Source: Acephala macrosclerotiorum (Eukaryota > Ascomycota > Leotiomycetes > Helotiales > Mollisiaceae). From it: a stretch of DNA of 17,420 nt. How positions within the stretch are numbered: position 1 is the first letter of the stretch; every line of letters begins with the position of its first letter. The translations under genes were made by a program, and so were the position numbers. The stretch covers positions 1,329-18,748 of the forward strand of contig MU119799.1 of the NCBI GenBank assembly GCA_014904845.1, given 5' to 3'. Shown here piece by piece: positions 1-11,400 of this stretch. Under the pieces are notes generated by a model. That model had not been told where the DNA came from and searched no databases. It was given only the letters and a program-made list of their open reading frames with translations.

Positions 1-203
1 TTTTTTAAAAAATCTTTGTAAATAATTAATTTCGAAAATAATATTAATTACGTATTTTTTAATATATAATAAGTTTTTATTTATTATAAATTAATTAATT
101 AATTTACAAATTACGAATTATTTCGAATAAATTTAATTTATTGATTAAAATAAATTGATTTATAATTAAATTTTTTTATTTTATATTTTATTATTTTTTT
201 ATA
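1..203 (+). mobile_element. Old LTR copy (5'-truncated by window edge), saturated with C-to-T mutations
   Basis: This stretch aligns to bases 5061-5299 of the left LTR of the 12-kb element, so it is a third copy of the same LTR lacking only its first ~20 bp, which fall outside the window. Nearly every difference is C-to-T or G-to-A. For example GAGAGCAATACT in the young LTR corresponds to GAAAATAATATT here, while the neighbouring TTCGA and TTACG keep their CpG. Relative to the full LTRs it lacks 36 bp between two TTAAT repeats (junction near 91-95). It ends in ATA, the decayed form of the ACA end seen at 17062-17064, and is followed by ATAT. The sequence after it does not resemble the internal start of the young element at 5300, so it is a solo LTR or the 3' LTR of another copy to the left. 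The window cannot separate these. Confidence 0.85.
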
Positions 204-540
204 ATATATATTTTAAAAATTGTAAAAAAATATTAATTATTTTTAATAAAATATATAATAAAATAATTATTATTATAATAATAAAAATAAAAAAAATAAA
301 ACTTTTATAAATAAATTTTATAAATTTATTTATAATAAATAAAAATTTATATAATTATATTTAAAAATATTTTTATTATAATTTTTTTAAAATATTAATT
401 ATTATATTAATACAATTAATTAATTTCGTTTTTATATATTAAAATATTTTTTTTAATTTAAATAATTTTAATTAAATTTTTTTTAAAAAAATATAATAAA
501 ATTAAAAATATATATAATTATATATATTTTAATATAATAA
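204..540. other. Geneless AT-saturated repeat DNA
   Basis: No gene is visible. Almost only A and T remain, and residual C and G are mostly CpG. A short TTAATTTCG motif near 420 is also present near 4904, so the older repeat recognised at 541-625 and 4968-5040 may begin here with indels. The alignment is too weak in this composition to extend it confidently. The first twelve bases (204-215) match the right flank of the young element at 17065-17076 if two CG pairs are read as TA. Confidence 0.7.
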
Positions 541-625
541 AATATTACGAAAAACGTAATTTGAAATATTAAATTACGTATTAAATATATTAACGTATTC
601 GATAAAACGATATACGTTTTATACG
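541..625 (+). repeat. Uninterrupted copy of the older repeat containing the empty integration site
   Basis: Bases 541-613 align without gaps to 4968-5040. The differences are five CG-to-TA pairs (left-copy CGs at 555, 577, 594, 600 and 608), one G-to-A and one transversion. Bases 610-613 are ATAT, equivalent to the target duplication at 5037-5040. Bases 614-625 then continue into the sequence found right of the 3' LTR at 17069-17080, differing only by two CG/TA swaps. The copy therefore reads straight across the point where the young retrotransposon inserted in its sister copy. The centre is palindromic: ATAAAACG at 602-609 and CGTTTTAT at 615-622 are perfect inverted arms around ATATA. Beyond 625 the similarity to the right flank is lost. 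The nature of this older repeat is unknown. Confidence 0.82.
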
Positions 626-3600
626 AAATATTAAATATTTTATTTATATAAATTATATTCGAATTTTATTTGTTTTTTTAATATGAATTAATAATTAAAA
701 GAATTTTAATTATATAAATATATTATTATACGATTAATTAATCAAATTATCGTATAAAAATTTTATTTTTTATTTTTAAATATAATTTCGTTTTAATAAA
801 AAAAATTTAAAAAAAAAAATTTATATTAATAAATTAATCGATATACGAATATTAAAATAAAAATATATACAACGAATTTTAAAAAAATTTTAAAAAATAA
901 ATAAAAAAAATTTAAAATATAATAAATTATAAAATATTTAAATTAATTCGTATATATTTAATTATTTATAATATATAAATTAAAATTGAATTAAAATTAA
1001 AAAAATTTATTAAAATTTTTTAATAATATTTTAAAAAAAAATTTATATTAATAAATAAAAAAAAAATTTAATAATTATATAAATTTTTTATTATTTTAAA
1101 ATAAAATATTATAATTATTATATTAATTATATTTTTTGTACGAATAATTTTAATTATTTTATACGATATTTTATATTAATTAAAATTGTTTATAAATTTA
1201 ATAAAAATATATAAAAATAAAACGAAATACGAAAAAAAATAATATAATATTTTAAATATTAAATATTAAATTTTTTTCGATTTATATAAAAAAATTAAAA
1301 TTAAAAAAATTTAATTTTATATAATATTTTTAATAATATTTAAAAAACGAATATTAAAATTTTATTACGAAAAAATTATTAAAAAAACGTACGAATTTCG
1401 AATAATAATTAAAATAATTAAAATTTATTTTGAAATAAAAAAAAATTATTAAAAATATTTAATTAAATAATAAAAAATTATATTATATAATATTATTATT
1501 AAAAATTATATTAAATAAATTTTGTATAATATAACGAGAATTATTATAATATTAAAATAAATATTTAATATATATAAAAATATTAAAAAATATAATTATA
1601 CGTTATTTAAATTTATTTTAATATTTAAAAATTTACAATTGAAATCGTTATACGAATTAAAAATTATTTATATTTTATTAATAAAATTTAAATTAATAAT
1701 AATTCGAATAATATTAAATAAATTATATATATAAAAAAATAAAAAAATATTATTTATTTCGTATAAATTTTCACGAAAATAAAAAAAAATTTTAAAAAAA
1801 AATTTATATAAAAATTTTTTATTTTTAAAAAAAATATTATATTTATAAAAAATTAAAATATAAATTTAATCGATATATAAATACGAAACGTACGAAAACG
1901 TATAAATAATTTAAAAATTAATTTTTTATAAAATTAAAAATATTTGAAAAAAAAATATAATAATTTTTAATAAAATATAAAAAATTATTAAATAAAAACA
2001 AAATTAAAAAATAAAAAATAATAAATTTTAAAATAATAAAAATTAAAATATTATTTGAACGAATTACGTTTTATATCGTTTTAAAAAATATATTATTTTT
2101 ATTTTATATATAAAATATAAATCGTATAAAAATTAAATTTAATAATTTAAAAAAAAAATTTATTTTTAAAAAAAAAAAAAATTTTTTATTATACGAAAAT
2201 AAAACTATTTATAAATATTTTTCAATCGTATAAAAAAAATTATAATATATAATTATTGAATTTTATTAATTATATTAATAATTCGAATTTTTTTTCATAT
2301 AAAAATTATTTACATTTTTCGTATAAATCGAATATAATAATATCGATTTAAAAATAATTAAATATTTTATAAAATTTTATAAAAAATATTAATTTTATTT
2401 AAAATCGTTCGAATAATTTAAATTTAATTTAAAAAATAATTATAATTTTAATTATTTTATATTAATAAATATATTTTATTTAAATAATAAATTAATATTT
2501 TAAATAATTCATAAAATAATAATATTTATTATTATACGATTTTTGAAAAATAAATTAATAAAAACGATTTAAAATAATTTTTATATATATTAAATTAATA
2601 TATATAAAAATTTATTAAATTTTTTCATATATAATATTAAAAAAAATTTTATATTAATCGAATTTTAAAAAGAAATTTATACGATAATAATTAATATTAA
2701 AAAAATATTTATAAAAATTTATAATAATATTAATAAAATCGAAAAATATTATACGTTTTAATAATATTTATATAAAAAATTTTAATAAAAATTATAAACA
2801 ATTTTATTAAATTAAATAAATTAATTTAAATTTTTTTTATTTTTAAAATATATTTAAAAATAATTAAAATTATTCGTATAATAATAAATAAAATATAATA
2901 ATTAAATACAAAATAATAAATACGAAATATTTTTATTATAAAAAATAAAATTCGTACGATTAATATTTTAATATTATTATTATAATTAAATATATAAATA
3001 TAAAAAAAAATAATATAAATTAATTAATTTATATAAAAAAATTATTAAAAAAATATATAACAAATTAATAATTAATTTAAAAATAAAAATATTAAAAATC
3101 GATTTTATATAATAAAATTAAAAATAATTATTTTATATTAAAATATATAATAATTTAAAATTTATATTAATAATATTAAAAAAATTTATTATTAATTTAT
3201 AATTATTATATATAAAAAATAATAAATTTTAATAATATAAAATTAATTATAAATTTAAAAAAACGAAAAATAATTTTAATTTTAAAAATTATAAAAAAAA
3301 AAATTAATAATTTAATTATTAAAAAATATTTTAAATTTATATAATATAATTTTATTATTTATTAAAAACGTATTTTTAATTTTTAATTTATAAAAAAAAT
3401 AAAAAAAAATAAATTTAATAAATTATTTATACGAGAAATTAAAATTTATTATTTAAATATATAATTATAAAAAAAAGAAATTATTTTTATATAATTATTA
3501 ATAATTTAAAAAATAAATTAATATTTAATTTTTATTTTATTTTTATTTTTCGTATAATAAAAAATTAAATTTTTTAATTGAAATATAATTTATAATATTT

Positions 3601-4616
3601 TTAAATTGTTTAATTTTAATTTACGTTTTTAAAAAAATATAAAAATAATTATAATCGTATAAAAATTATTATATAAATATTAAAAATAAAAACGTATTAA
3701 TAAATAACGTATAATAAATATTATTAAATTAAATTTAAAATAAAAACTTTTATATACGATTTATATTTAATAATTACAATTTTAAAAAACGTATTTAAAA
3801 TTATAAAAATATAAATAAATAATATATTAATTTTAAAAAAAAAATTTTTTATTTAATTTATTATAAAATTAATTAAAATATTTTTATATAATATTTTATT
3901 AAAAAAAATTATATTTATTTAAAAAAATTAAAAAAAAATTATAATTTATAAATTTAAAATTTAATATTTATATAAAAAAATTTTAAAAATAATAAATTCG
4001 TAATTTGTATTTAATAATAATTTATTAATTAAAAATAATATTTAATTTAAAAATAATTATTTAATATTAAAAATTATACGAATAAAAAATAAAAAAAATT
4101 AAAATTATTAATATAATTATTTAATTTGAATTTTTTTTTAATTTTTTTATTCGAATATTCGTTTTAAATAATATATAAAAATTGAAAAACGTTTAAATTT
4201 TTATTTAAAAAATTATTATATAAAATTCGAAAAATTTAATATAAAACGAAATATTATTTATATTTATAAATAAAAAAAAATTTATACGTATTTCGATTAA
4301 TTTAAAACGATTAAATTATTTTATATATTTAATAAAAAAATTTATTATATAAACGTATTATTAATAAATTCTTTAAATTAAAAAATCGAAATATTTTTAT
4401 TATTTTTTTTTTATTTAAAAAAAAACGAATAATAATAAATAATATAATCGTATTATTTATAATTATTATAATATTTATTAAAATAATTAATTAATTTAAT
4501 ATACGATTTTATAATAATAATATTTTTTAATTAAATTAAAAAAAAATTAATATATAATAATTTATATATTATAATTTATTAATTTTTAATATATAAAATC
4601 GAATTTTTATTAAAAA

Positions 4617-4620
<4 letters not shown>
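626..4620. other. Geneless AT-saturated repeat block (about 4 kb)
   Basis: I find no gene, RNA or recognisable element. Sampled lines range from 0 to about 17% G+C and average near 6-7%. C and G occur overwhelmingly as CpG in ACG or TCG contexts, and isolated CA, CT, TG or AG dinucleotides are rare. Stop codons fill all six frames. CpGs cluster locally, for example about five in 1861-1920, next to stretches with none such as 3001-3060. This is best read as old repeats that lost nearly all non-CpG cytosines on both strands. The original element types cannot be recovered from this sequence alone. Confidence 0.7.

Positions 4621-4664
<44 letters not shown>
4621..4664. repeat. (AAT)n microsatellite, about 14-15 units
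   Basis: An uninterrupted AAT trinucleotide run that ends at ACGTTAT. It lies in saturated DNA, so it could have grown by replication slippage after the region became nearly pure A/T. It cannot be coding here, since no open frame surrounds it. Confidence 0.95.
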
Positions 4665-4665
<1 letters not shown>

Positions 4666-4736
4666 GTTATAAAAAATAAAAAATTTATTATACGAATAAC
4701 GTATTAATTTTTTATTATACGAAATTTAAAAAAAAA

Positions 4737-4772
4737 ATATATATATATATATATTATATTATTATTATTATT
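4737..4772. repeat. Compound (AT)n-(ATT)n microsatellite
   Basis: About eight AT units are followed directly by about five ATT units and then a run of A. Just upstream, TTATTATACGAA occurs twice about 29 bp apart (near 4686 and 4715), possibly a small tandem duplication. Confidence 0.9.
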
Positions 4773-4967
4773 AAAAAAAAAATAAAAACCTTTTTTTATA
4801 CTCGTTAATATTATATAATATTAAATTGCGAAATTAAATTATATATTACAAATAATAATATTATAAATTTATTTTTTTTAATTTATTTTTTTATAACGTT
4901 TTTTAATTTCGTTTTTTTTTAAATATTTAACGAATCGTATAATATTTTTTATTATAAAAAAAATATT
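4773..4967. other. Geneless saturated DNA with a small pocket of non-CpG cytosines
   Basis: No gene is seen. Bases 4789-4830 hold an AACC, a TACTCG and a TTGCG, which are unusual for the flanks because their C and G are not all in CpG. This could mark the remnant of a different, less mutated sequence or a junction between repeats. The rest (4840-4967) is again A/T with occasional CpG. TTAATTTCG near 4904 echoes the sequence near 420. Confidence 0.5.
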
Positions 4968-5040
4968 AATATTACGAAAAATATAATTTAAAATATTAAA
5001 TTATATATTAAATATATTAATATATTTAATATAATAATAT
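4968..5040 (+). repeat. Left half of the older repeat, interrupted by the LTR element
   Basis: The gap-free counterpart of 541-613. Here five of the six CG pairs of the sister copy are TA, and the CG at 4975-4976 is kept. This copy is therefore more mutated than its uninterrupted sister. Its last four bases are the ATAT that is repeated on the far side of the inserted element. Confidence 0.85.
5037..5040. repeat. Target-site duplication, left copy (ATAT)
   Basis: ATAT immediately precedes the TG start of the left LTR and recurs at 17065-17068 right after the CA end of the right LTR. A five-base duplication does not fit (AATAT against ATATA). Four A/T bases alone would be weak evidence here. 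The empty site at 610-613, which has ATAT once, is what makes it credible. Confidence 0.7.
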
Positions 5041-5299
5041 TGTAATGAAATTATATGCTTTTTTTTCAAAAAACTTTGTAAATAGTTAATTTCGAGAGCA
5101 ATACTAATTACGTGTTTTCTAGTATATAAAAAGTTTTTATTTACTATAAATTAATCAATAATTTTTTCTATTTCTACTTTGATTGATTAATTGATTGATT
5201 TACGAATTACGGATTACTTCGAATAAATTTAATCTATTAATTAAAACGAATTAATTTACGATTGGACTTTTTTATTTTGTGTTTTATTACTTTTTTATA
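5041..5299 (+). repeat. Left (5') LTR, 259 bp
   Basis: Aligns gap-free to 16806-17064 with a constant offset of 11,765. About 42 positions differ, giving about 84% identity. Of these, 40 are transitions. At 24 sites this copy has T where the right LTR has C, and at 11 sites it has G where the right LTR has A. Only five transitions go the other way. This LTR has therefore lost cytosines mainly on the plus strand. It contains a GATT-rich tandem stretch at 5181-5200 and two TTACG(A/G)ATTAC-like repeats just after it, both preserved in the right copy. Confidence 0.93.
5123..5130 (+). promoter_or_regulatory. Putative LTR TATA box
   Basis: TATATAAA lies about 83 bp into the left LTR. In the right LTR the equivalent reads TACATAAA, and in the old copy TATATAAT. 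Any TATA-like string is common in this composition. The placement within an LTR, and its agreement with plus orientation, are the only reasons to list it. Confidence 0.35.
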
Positions 5300-5318
5300 T
5301 TAGTAAAACGACGTCGAG
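5300..5318 (+). other. Possible primer-binding-site region, decayed
   Basis: Directly after the left LTR comes TTAGTAAAACG followed by ACGTCGAG, the latter unusually G/C-rich for this window. A tRNA primer site would begin with TGG, the complement of the tRNA CCA end. TAG at 5301-5303 could be a TGG that lost one G to A. I cannot name a tRNA. Confidence 0.25.
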
Positions 5319-5412
5319 AAATGAATTGTTTTAATAAACTTTACTAAAAACTATTTATATGCGATTTGTGTATTTTATTTTTTATTATTATTAAAAAAAA
5401 ACTCAAACTACT

Positions 5413-5433
5413 GAAAATCGAAAATTGAAAATT
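5413..5433 (+). repeat. Three tandem heptamers (GAAAATY)
   Basis: Three adjacent copies of a 7-bp unit, two identical and one with a T-to-C difference, in the leader region of the element. It is short, and chance duplication is possible in such simple sequence. Confidence 0.5.
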
Positions 5434-5579
5434 AATTGACGAAAATTTTTTGTTTTAATTGTATTGTTTGAAATTAAATAATTTGATTACAAGATTACGA
5501 AATTACAAAAAAATATTGATTTATAAAAATTACGTATTAAATTACTCGAGATAATTAGTATTAAAACGAATATAAAAAA

Positions 5580-8330
5580 GAAAAAAAAAAACTCGCGATA
5601 ATTATTTACAATAATTGGTTTTATTTCCAACGAAAATTAAAATATAAAAAAAAAAATTATAACGTTAAAAAACGAAATTATTTTATTATTTTATATTTTA
5701 ATTTTAACTCTTTTAAAAACCGCAATTCGTAAATCGTTTGTAATCGCTTTCAAATTAAAATAATAAAACTAAAATAAATCTCGAATTTTAAAAAACAATA
5801 CGAAAAAAATTAAAACAAAAAACTTTAATCGAAAAAAATCGATTAAAAAAATACTTATTTAAAAAATACATTTTATTAAAACGAATAAACGAACGAAATT
5901 TTGAATAAAAATTAAAATAAAAAAAATTCTACGAAAAAACGATATAAATAAAAATTAATTTTTAAAACGAATTTTATTTAAAAATAATAATTCGAAAATT
6001 TGTACTTTTAAATTATTAAATTAATTCTTAATTCAAAAACTAAAATTAGCAAGTTATTCGCGTTAAAATTTATTTTTTTCAATAAAAAATACTTTTATTT
6101 TAATTATATTATCGATTTTTTCTAGAAAATCTTTTACGAATAATAAAAATAATTTTTTAAAAATGTAAAACTTCGAAAAATACGTATTCGTATTAGGACT
6201 ACAAATGTTTTTTTTTAAAATTCTTAGAATATTTTAATTTAAAAAAAAACAATATTATAACTTTTTTAAAACAATATAATAATATATACGAAAATTATAA
6301 AATTATTCTAAAAACTAAAAAAATACAATTTTTACAATATATTAATTCGATTTACAAAAAACAAATTCGATTTATATTAAAATATAATATTAAAAACTAC
6401 TTGAAAAAAAAAATTTCGCGAATACAATTAAAAATATTATCGAATAAATATAAAATTCTTATATAAAATTATCAATCAATTTACGAAAAGTTTTTTAACA
6501 ATAAAAACGTACGTAAATTTATTCGATCAAATATTTAAAAAATTAATTAAATGGAATAAATTGAACAAATAATATTAAAAACGCGAATTTATAAAAAAAT
6601 TTTCAATATATATTAAAAAACAAATTTTTAAAGAAATCGATTATAAATCGATAGAAATATTTATTTATAATTACAATAAAATGTACGAAAAAACGATTAT
6701 CGTATATAAATATAAAAAAAAAAAACGATAATATAACGAAATTAACGATTTAAAATACTTAAAAATTCGATAAAAATATTTGAATATTGTAATATAAAAA
6801 ACAATTTTAAATGCAATTAATAATTTACTATTTTCTATTTTACTCGAATTACTTATGAAAAAAATTCAATAAAAAATATACGTAATCGCTAAAAAAACTC
6901 ATATCGAATTTCAATTTTTAATTTTATGTATTATTTAAACTTAGAAAATTCAATAAATATTTGTATTAAAATTTTCAATTCAAATAAACGATTTCATTAA
7001 AAAATTAAAATTTTTTTTTTTTTTCTTCGTATTATTTAACGATTTGAAAATCGTTTTAAATACTAATACTATAAAAATATCTCAAAAATTAAATAGTATT
7101 ATAATTTTTATAAATTAGAATTAAAATTAATTTATTTTTTTACGAAAATATAAACGAAAAAAAAATTTTAATTGAAAATAAAAAAAATATAATAATATAA
7201 AAAAAAGTGAATATAAAACTTTATATAATTTAATATTGATTGAATTTTTGCAAAATATACTATCGATTATTCAAAAAAATGTAATAAAGATTAATACTAT
7301 ATACAACGATTAATAAAACGAGTAATATTATTTTGAGTATTTTGAGCGAACAAAGAATAGAAAAATCGATTTTTTCATTGATCATTTTTTCGTAAATCGT
7401 TGTTTATTTATAAATAAATTAATTAATCGTAAATATTACTATTAGAAAAACAATCAATAGTATTATAATTTTTAAAATCGTAATCGATTTTCGCGATTAT
7501 TTACATTTAAAAATAATCAATATTAATATAATCAAATTATAAAATAAATAATTGAAAGATTTTTTGATTACAATTTCAATAAACGCTCTAAAAATACATA
7601 GAAAATCCAAGAATTTATTCAACTTATTACTCAAAAAAAAAGTAAAACTAATACTAATAAAAAAATCTTAAGAAAATCGAATTTATCGTCGTATATTTTT
7701 AACGATAATAATATCAACGTTTAAAATTTTAATAAAACGACTATTGATAAATTCTACGAAAAATTACTAATAAATATAATAATAATAAATACAATAACAA
7801 TAAACAAATCGAAAAATAAAATTCAAAGTACACGAGAAAACTTTCAACGAAAAACAAAAATAAAAAAAAAGTACTTAAAAATCGAATCGTAATAATAAAT
7901 CTTACAAAGTACTTAAAACGAAAAACGAAAAAAAATAAACGTAAATCAATCGAAAAATAAAACTTTGAAACAATAATTCGATACTAAAAATAATAATTTT
8001 ACTAACGAAACTCTATCGTGAAAACTCTTTAAAAATACAACGTCGTTTTTAAGAATTCAAAAAAGAATAAAAATAATTATTAATACTTTGAAAACATTGA
8101 ATTTTATTATAATAATTATTAATTAATAATGAAAAAACAACGTTTATTATTTGATTCTAATAAATATTAAAATTGCTATAATAAGAAAAATATTAAAAAT
8201 CGTTGATTTTATAAAACAACTTTTTTAAAGTTTTTATAAAATATCTAAAAAAACGAATCAATTTATTTTTATTATTAAAAACTTTATAATATTCGAAATT
8301 AATCTTATAAAAATCGATTTCTCGTTATTA
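5580..8330 (+). other. Element interior, block with plus-strand C retained and G depleted
   Basis: No readable gene. In most sampled lines (6301, 6841, 7561, 7621, 8281) non-CpG C outnumbers non-CpG G, often 4-6 to 0-2 per 60 bases, and CA dinucleotides survive. Minus-strand cytosines have therefore been mutated while plus-strand ones were largely spared. Local exceptions with more G occur near 6541-6600 and 7200-7380. By position this would be the gag and early pol area if the element is in plus orientation. No domain motif can be recognised because stops occur frequently in all frames. Confidence 0.55.
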
Positions 8331-8499
8331 ATTAAAAAAAAATATATTATTATTATTTTTAAATTATATTTCAATTTATTTGAATCAATTAATTCGAGTA
8401 AAAAATATAAAATACTAAATATTAAAACAAAATATTATATTGTTTTTACGTATATAATTCGAGATTTCGATAATATTATTACAAACGTTAAAAATTTCC

Positions 8500-11400
8500 A
8501 ATTATTTATTACTATTAAATAAAATTTCAAATTTATCGAAATAGCGATTATAAAAATAAAAATTGAATACGAAATCGAATATAAAATCTTTTTCTTTTTT
8601 TATAAACAATACAAAGAAAATCTTTTTAAAACAATTATTCGTTGTTATAATAAAAATATAAATTGAATATAAAAATAATAATTCGTGGAATAATATATTT
8701 CGAGATTTCAAAGATTTCAATTTTATTTATACGATTATAATTATTTTTTTTTTAAAAATTTATTTATATCAAATTATTAAAAATCGCTATATTTGTATAT
8801 ATTTTCAAATTGAAAAAATATCGAAAAAAGAATATAACGCGAAAAACTAAGTATTAATATTATTAAAAAACAATATAGTATTAAAATTCGCGAATAGTTT
8901 TTATATTTTAATGAATTTCTTTTTATTTTTGATTTTTTATTAAATACTTTTAATATTACTTTATATAAAACAAATACAATTGAAATAAATACTATTAATT
9001 TAAAAAGAGATACAAATAAAACAATATAAAAAACGAGATTATTTTTTTCGATTTTTTATGAGACGTTTTTTTTTTTTGATAAAAGAAAACAAACGAGATT
9101 TTGAATAAAAAAGTTTTTAACGAGAAAACGAAAAAATATTTTTCTATAATAGTATTATTATTTTTAAATGTAAACGTTATAAAAAAATATTTGAAAAATA
9201 GTACGAAGTATCAATTATTTTATTTTATTAAAAAAAAACGAAATCGAAAAATTTTCGAATATAAAAACGAAAAAAAAATTCGAATAAAAAAAAAAATTTT
9301 ATTATTAAACAATTTTAACCTGAAACTATTTAATATAAACATTAATACGATATATAAATTCAAATTCAAAAAAGTACAATTTATCGATTTAATCGATAGA
9401 ATTAAAAAAAATTTTAAAAAACGAAAAAATTAATTCAAACAATTTAAAGCGTGAAAAATATTTTAAAAATACACTAAAAAATATATAAAATACTTATTAT
9501 TACAAATTGTTTCAATATTAAAAAAATTACAATTTATTTTTAAACGATTAATATTTCTATTTATCGAAAACTAATTATAAAAATTTAAAAAAAAAATATT
9601 CGATAAAATAATATTCAATTATAAAAAAATAATAATATTTGATTGAAAAAAAGTTTTTAAAATCTATAAAAATATTAATTCGTTTATTCGTATTAAAACA
9701 ATTTAATACACAATATAATAAAAAAAAAATTTTTATTATTTTAAAATTTTATTTTCGATTATAATAAAAATATTTCAAAAATAATTCGATCGTGAAATAT
9801 TTGAAAAAAGCGATAGTTTTTATTAGAATCTATAGTTTTTAATCGCGAAAAAAACCGTTAAAATTTATTAATTAATTAATACGATTATAAAAATGAATTT
9901 GATTACTTTGAGAAACGCTAATATACTTTTTTCCGTAGATAAATTTTCTAAGAAATTTGTCGAATATTTTTACGTTTTTTTGATAAACTTTTTTTTTAAA
10001 TACGATTAATTTACATTAAACGTTCGAAGTAGAAATATAATTGTTTTTATAATTTTATTAAAATTTTTGCGAATAATAATATTACTTTAAAAAACAATTA
10101 ATTTTGTAATTTAATTCGTTCGAATTATTATAACAATTTTAAAAGACGTATTTCTTAAAATCGTAATACTATTTTTAAATAATATAAAAATCAAAAGATT
10201 TTATACGAATTATAATAACAAATTAATATTTCTAAAGATTCGTTAATTTGTTTTTAAATATATTTAAAATTTAAATTATAATTTTATTAGAATAAAATAA
10301 TTATTATTAGTTTCGTTTATAGTTTTAAAAAGCGTTTTTTTAAAAATACAAAAATTATTAAAATTTTAAAATAAATTAAATATAATAATATTTTTAAAAT
10401 CAAAGTTTTTATTAAAATTTGTATTTATTACAAAATATAAATTTAATATTTTAATATTATTATCGAGTTATTATATCGATTGATTAAAAAAAACGAATTT
10501 TTCGAATAAAGAAAAAAATAGAAAATCGCTATAGTATTTCTATAAAATAAATTTATAATAGTTTTAGTATTTTACAAAATCTATTACGATTTTGTAGATA
10601 AATAAGAAATAATTATTTTAAATGTCGATACTAATTAATAAAAGTATAAAAAAACACTCGATTAATATAATAACAAAAAACAAAAACGAGTAATTTAATA
10701 TGAATTAAAACTTTGAAATATTATTAAATGAAATTATAATACGATAAAAAAAAAGTATTAAAGAATTTTAAAATGTTTTTACAAATTATAATTTTGATTA
10801 TATAACGTTTATTTTATTTTTGAAACGAATATTAATACGTTTGTCGTTTAATTAAATCGAGTAATAATAAATTTTTTTAGTATTTTAATTATTCGTTAAT
10901 TCGTTTAAATACGATTATTCGATTTCGAAATCAAATATATTAAAAAAAGTATTTATATTACTATAAACGAATTATTTAAAAAACCGCGAATAAAAAACGA
11001 TAATTCAAAGAAAAAAACAAATATCGATGAGTTTATTGTAATTAAATTTAATTGTATTAAAATAATTCTAATTTTGATTAAAGAACGCAAAATTAATCGA
11101 AAGATTGAAAGTAGATCGTTTGTAATTGAAAATAAACACGTAAAATGAAAATGTTTACTTGAATTATTAAATCAAATTTAAAATAATTCTTTTAAACTCA
11201 ATATTTTTAATTTTCAACTTTCAATATCAATCGCATTTTTTGTATACGTTGTATTAATCGCTTTTTTTGAGATTAATAAACTATTAAACAATAATAATAA
11301 TAATAATATTATTTTTCTTTTTAATAACAATTATTCGAACTATTTTTAAAATATTATTTAATATTTGATAATTTTAAAACGATTAAAATAGTTTTTAAAA

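Larger units (their letters stand above)
5300..5580 (+). other. Element leader region, mixed strand mutation
   Basis: No gene is seen. Non-CpG C and G both survive here, unlike the blocks that follow. A heptamer GAAAATC, GAAAATT, GAAAATT is tandemly repeated at 5413-5433. The position suggests the untranslated leader between the LTR and the first coding region, but nothing confirms this. Confidence 0.4.

Noticed and set aside
204..1400. Internal region of a second full copy of the element following the left LTR
   Set aside because: The sequence after 203 does not align with the sequence after 5299, even allowing all C-to-T and G-to-A changes.
1..5040. Mitochondrial genome or AT-rich plastid origin
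   Set aside because: Such genomes should show tRNA or rRNA genes and no marked CpG preservation. Here LTR copies and a context-specific CpH-to-TpH pattern point to nuclear repeat DNA.
8502..8720. 72-codon minus-strand open frame
   Set aside because: Phe/Ile/Tyr-rich translation of AT-rich DNA with no motif; frames of this length are expected by chance.
9101..9433. 110-codon plus-strand open frame starting with TTG
   Set aside because: No ATG start and no recognisable domain. The peptide is almost only Lys, Asn, Ile, Phe and Leu. With a rough stop frequency of 8-9% per codon a frame this long is only mildly surprising in 17 kb on six frames.
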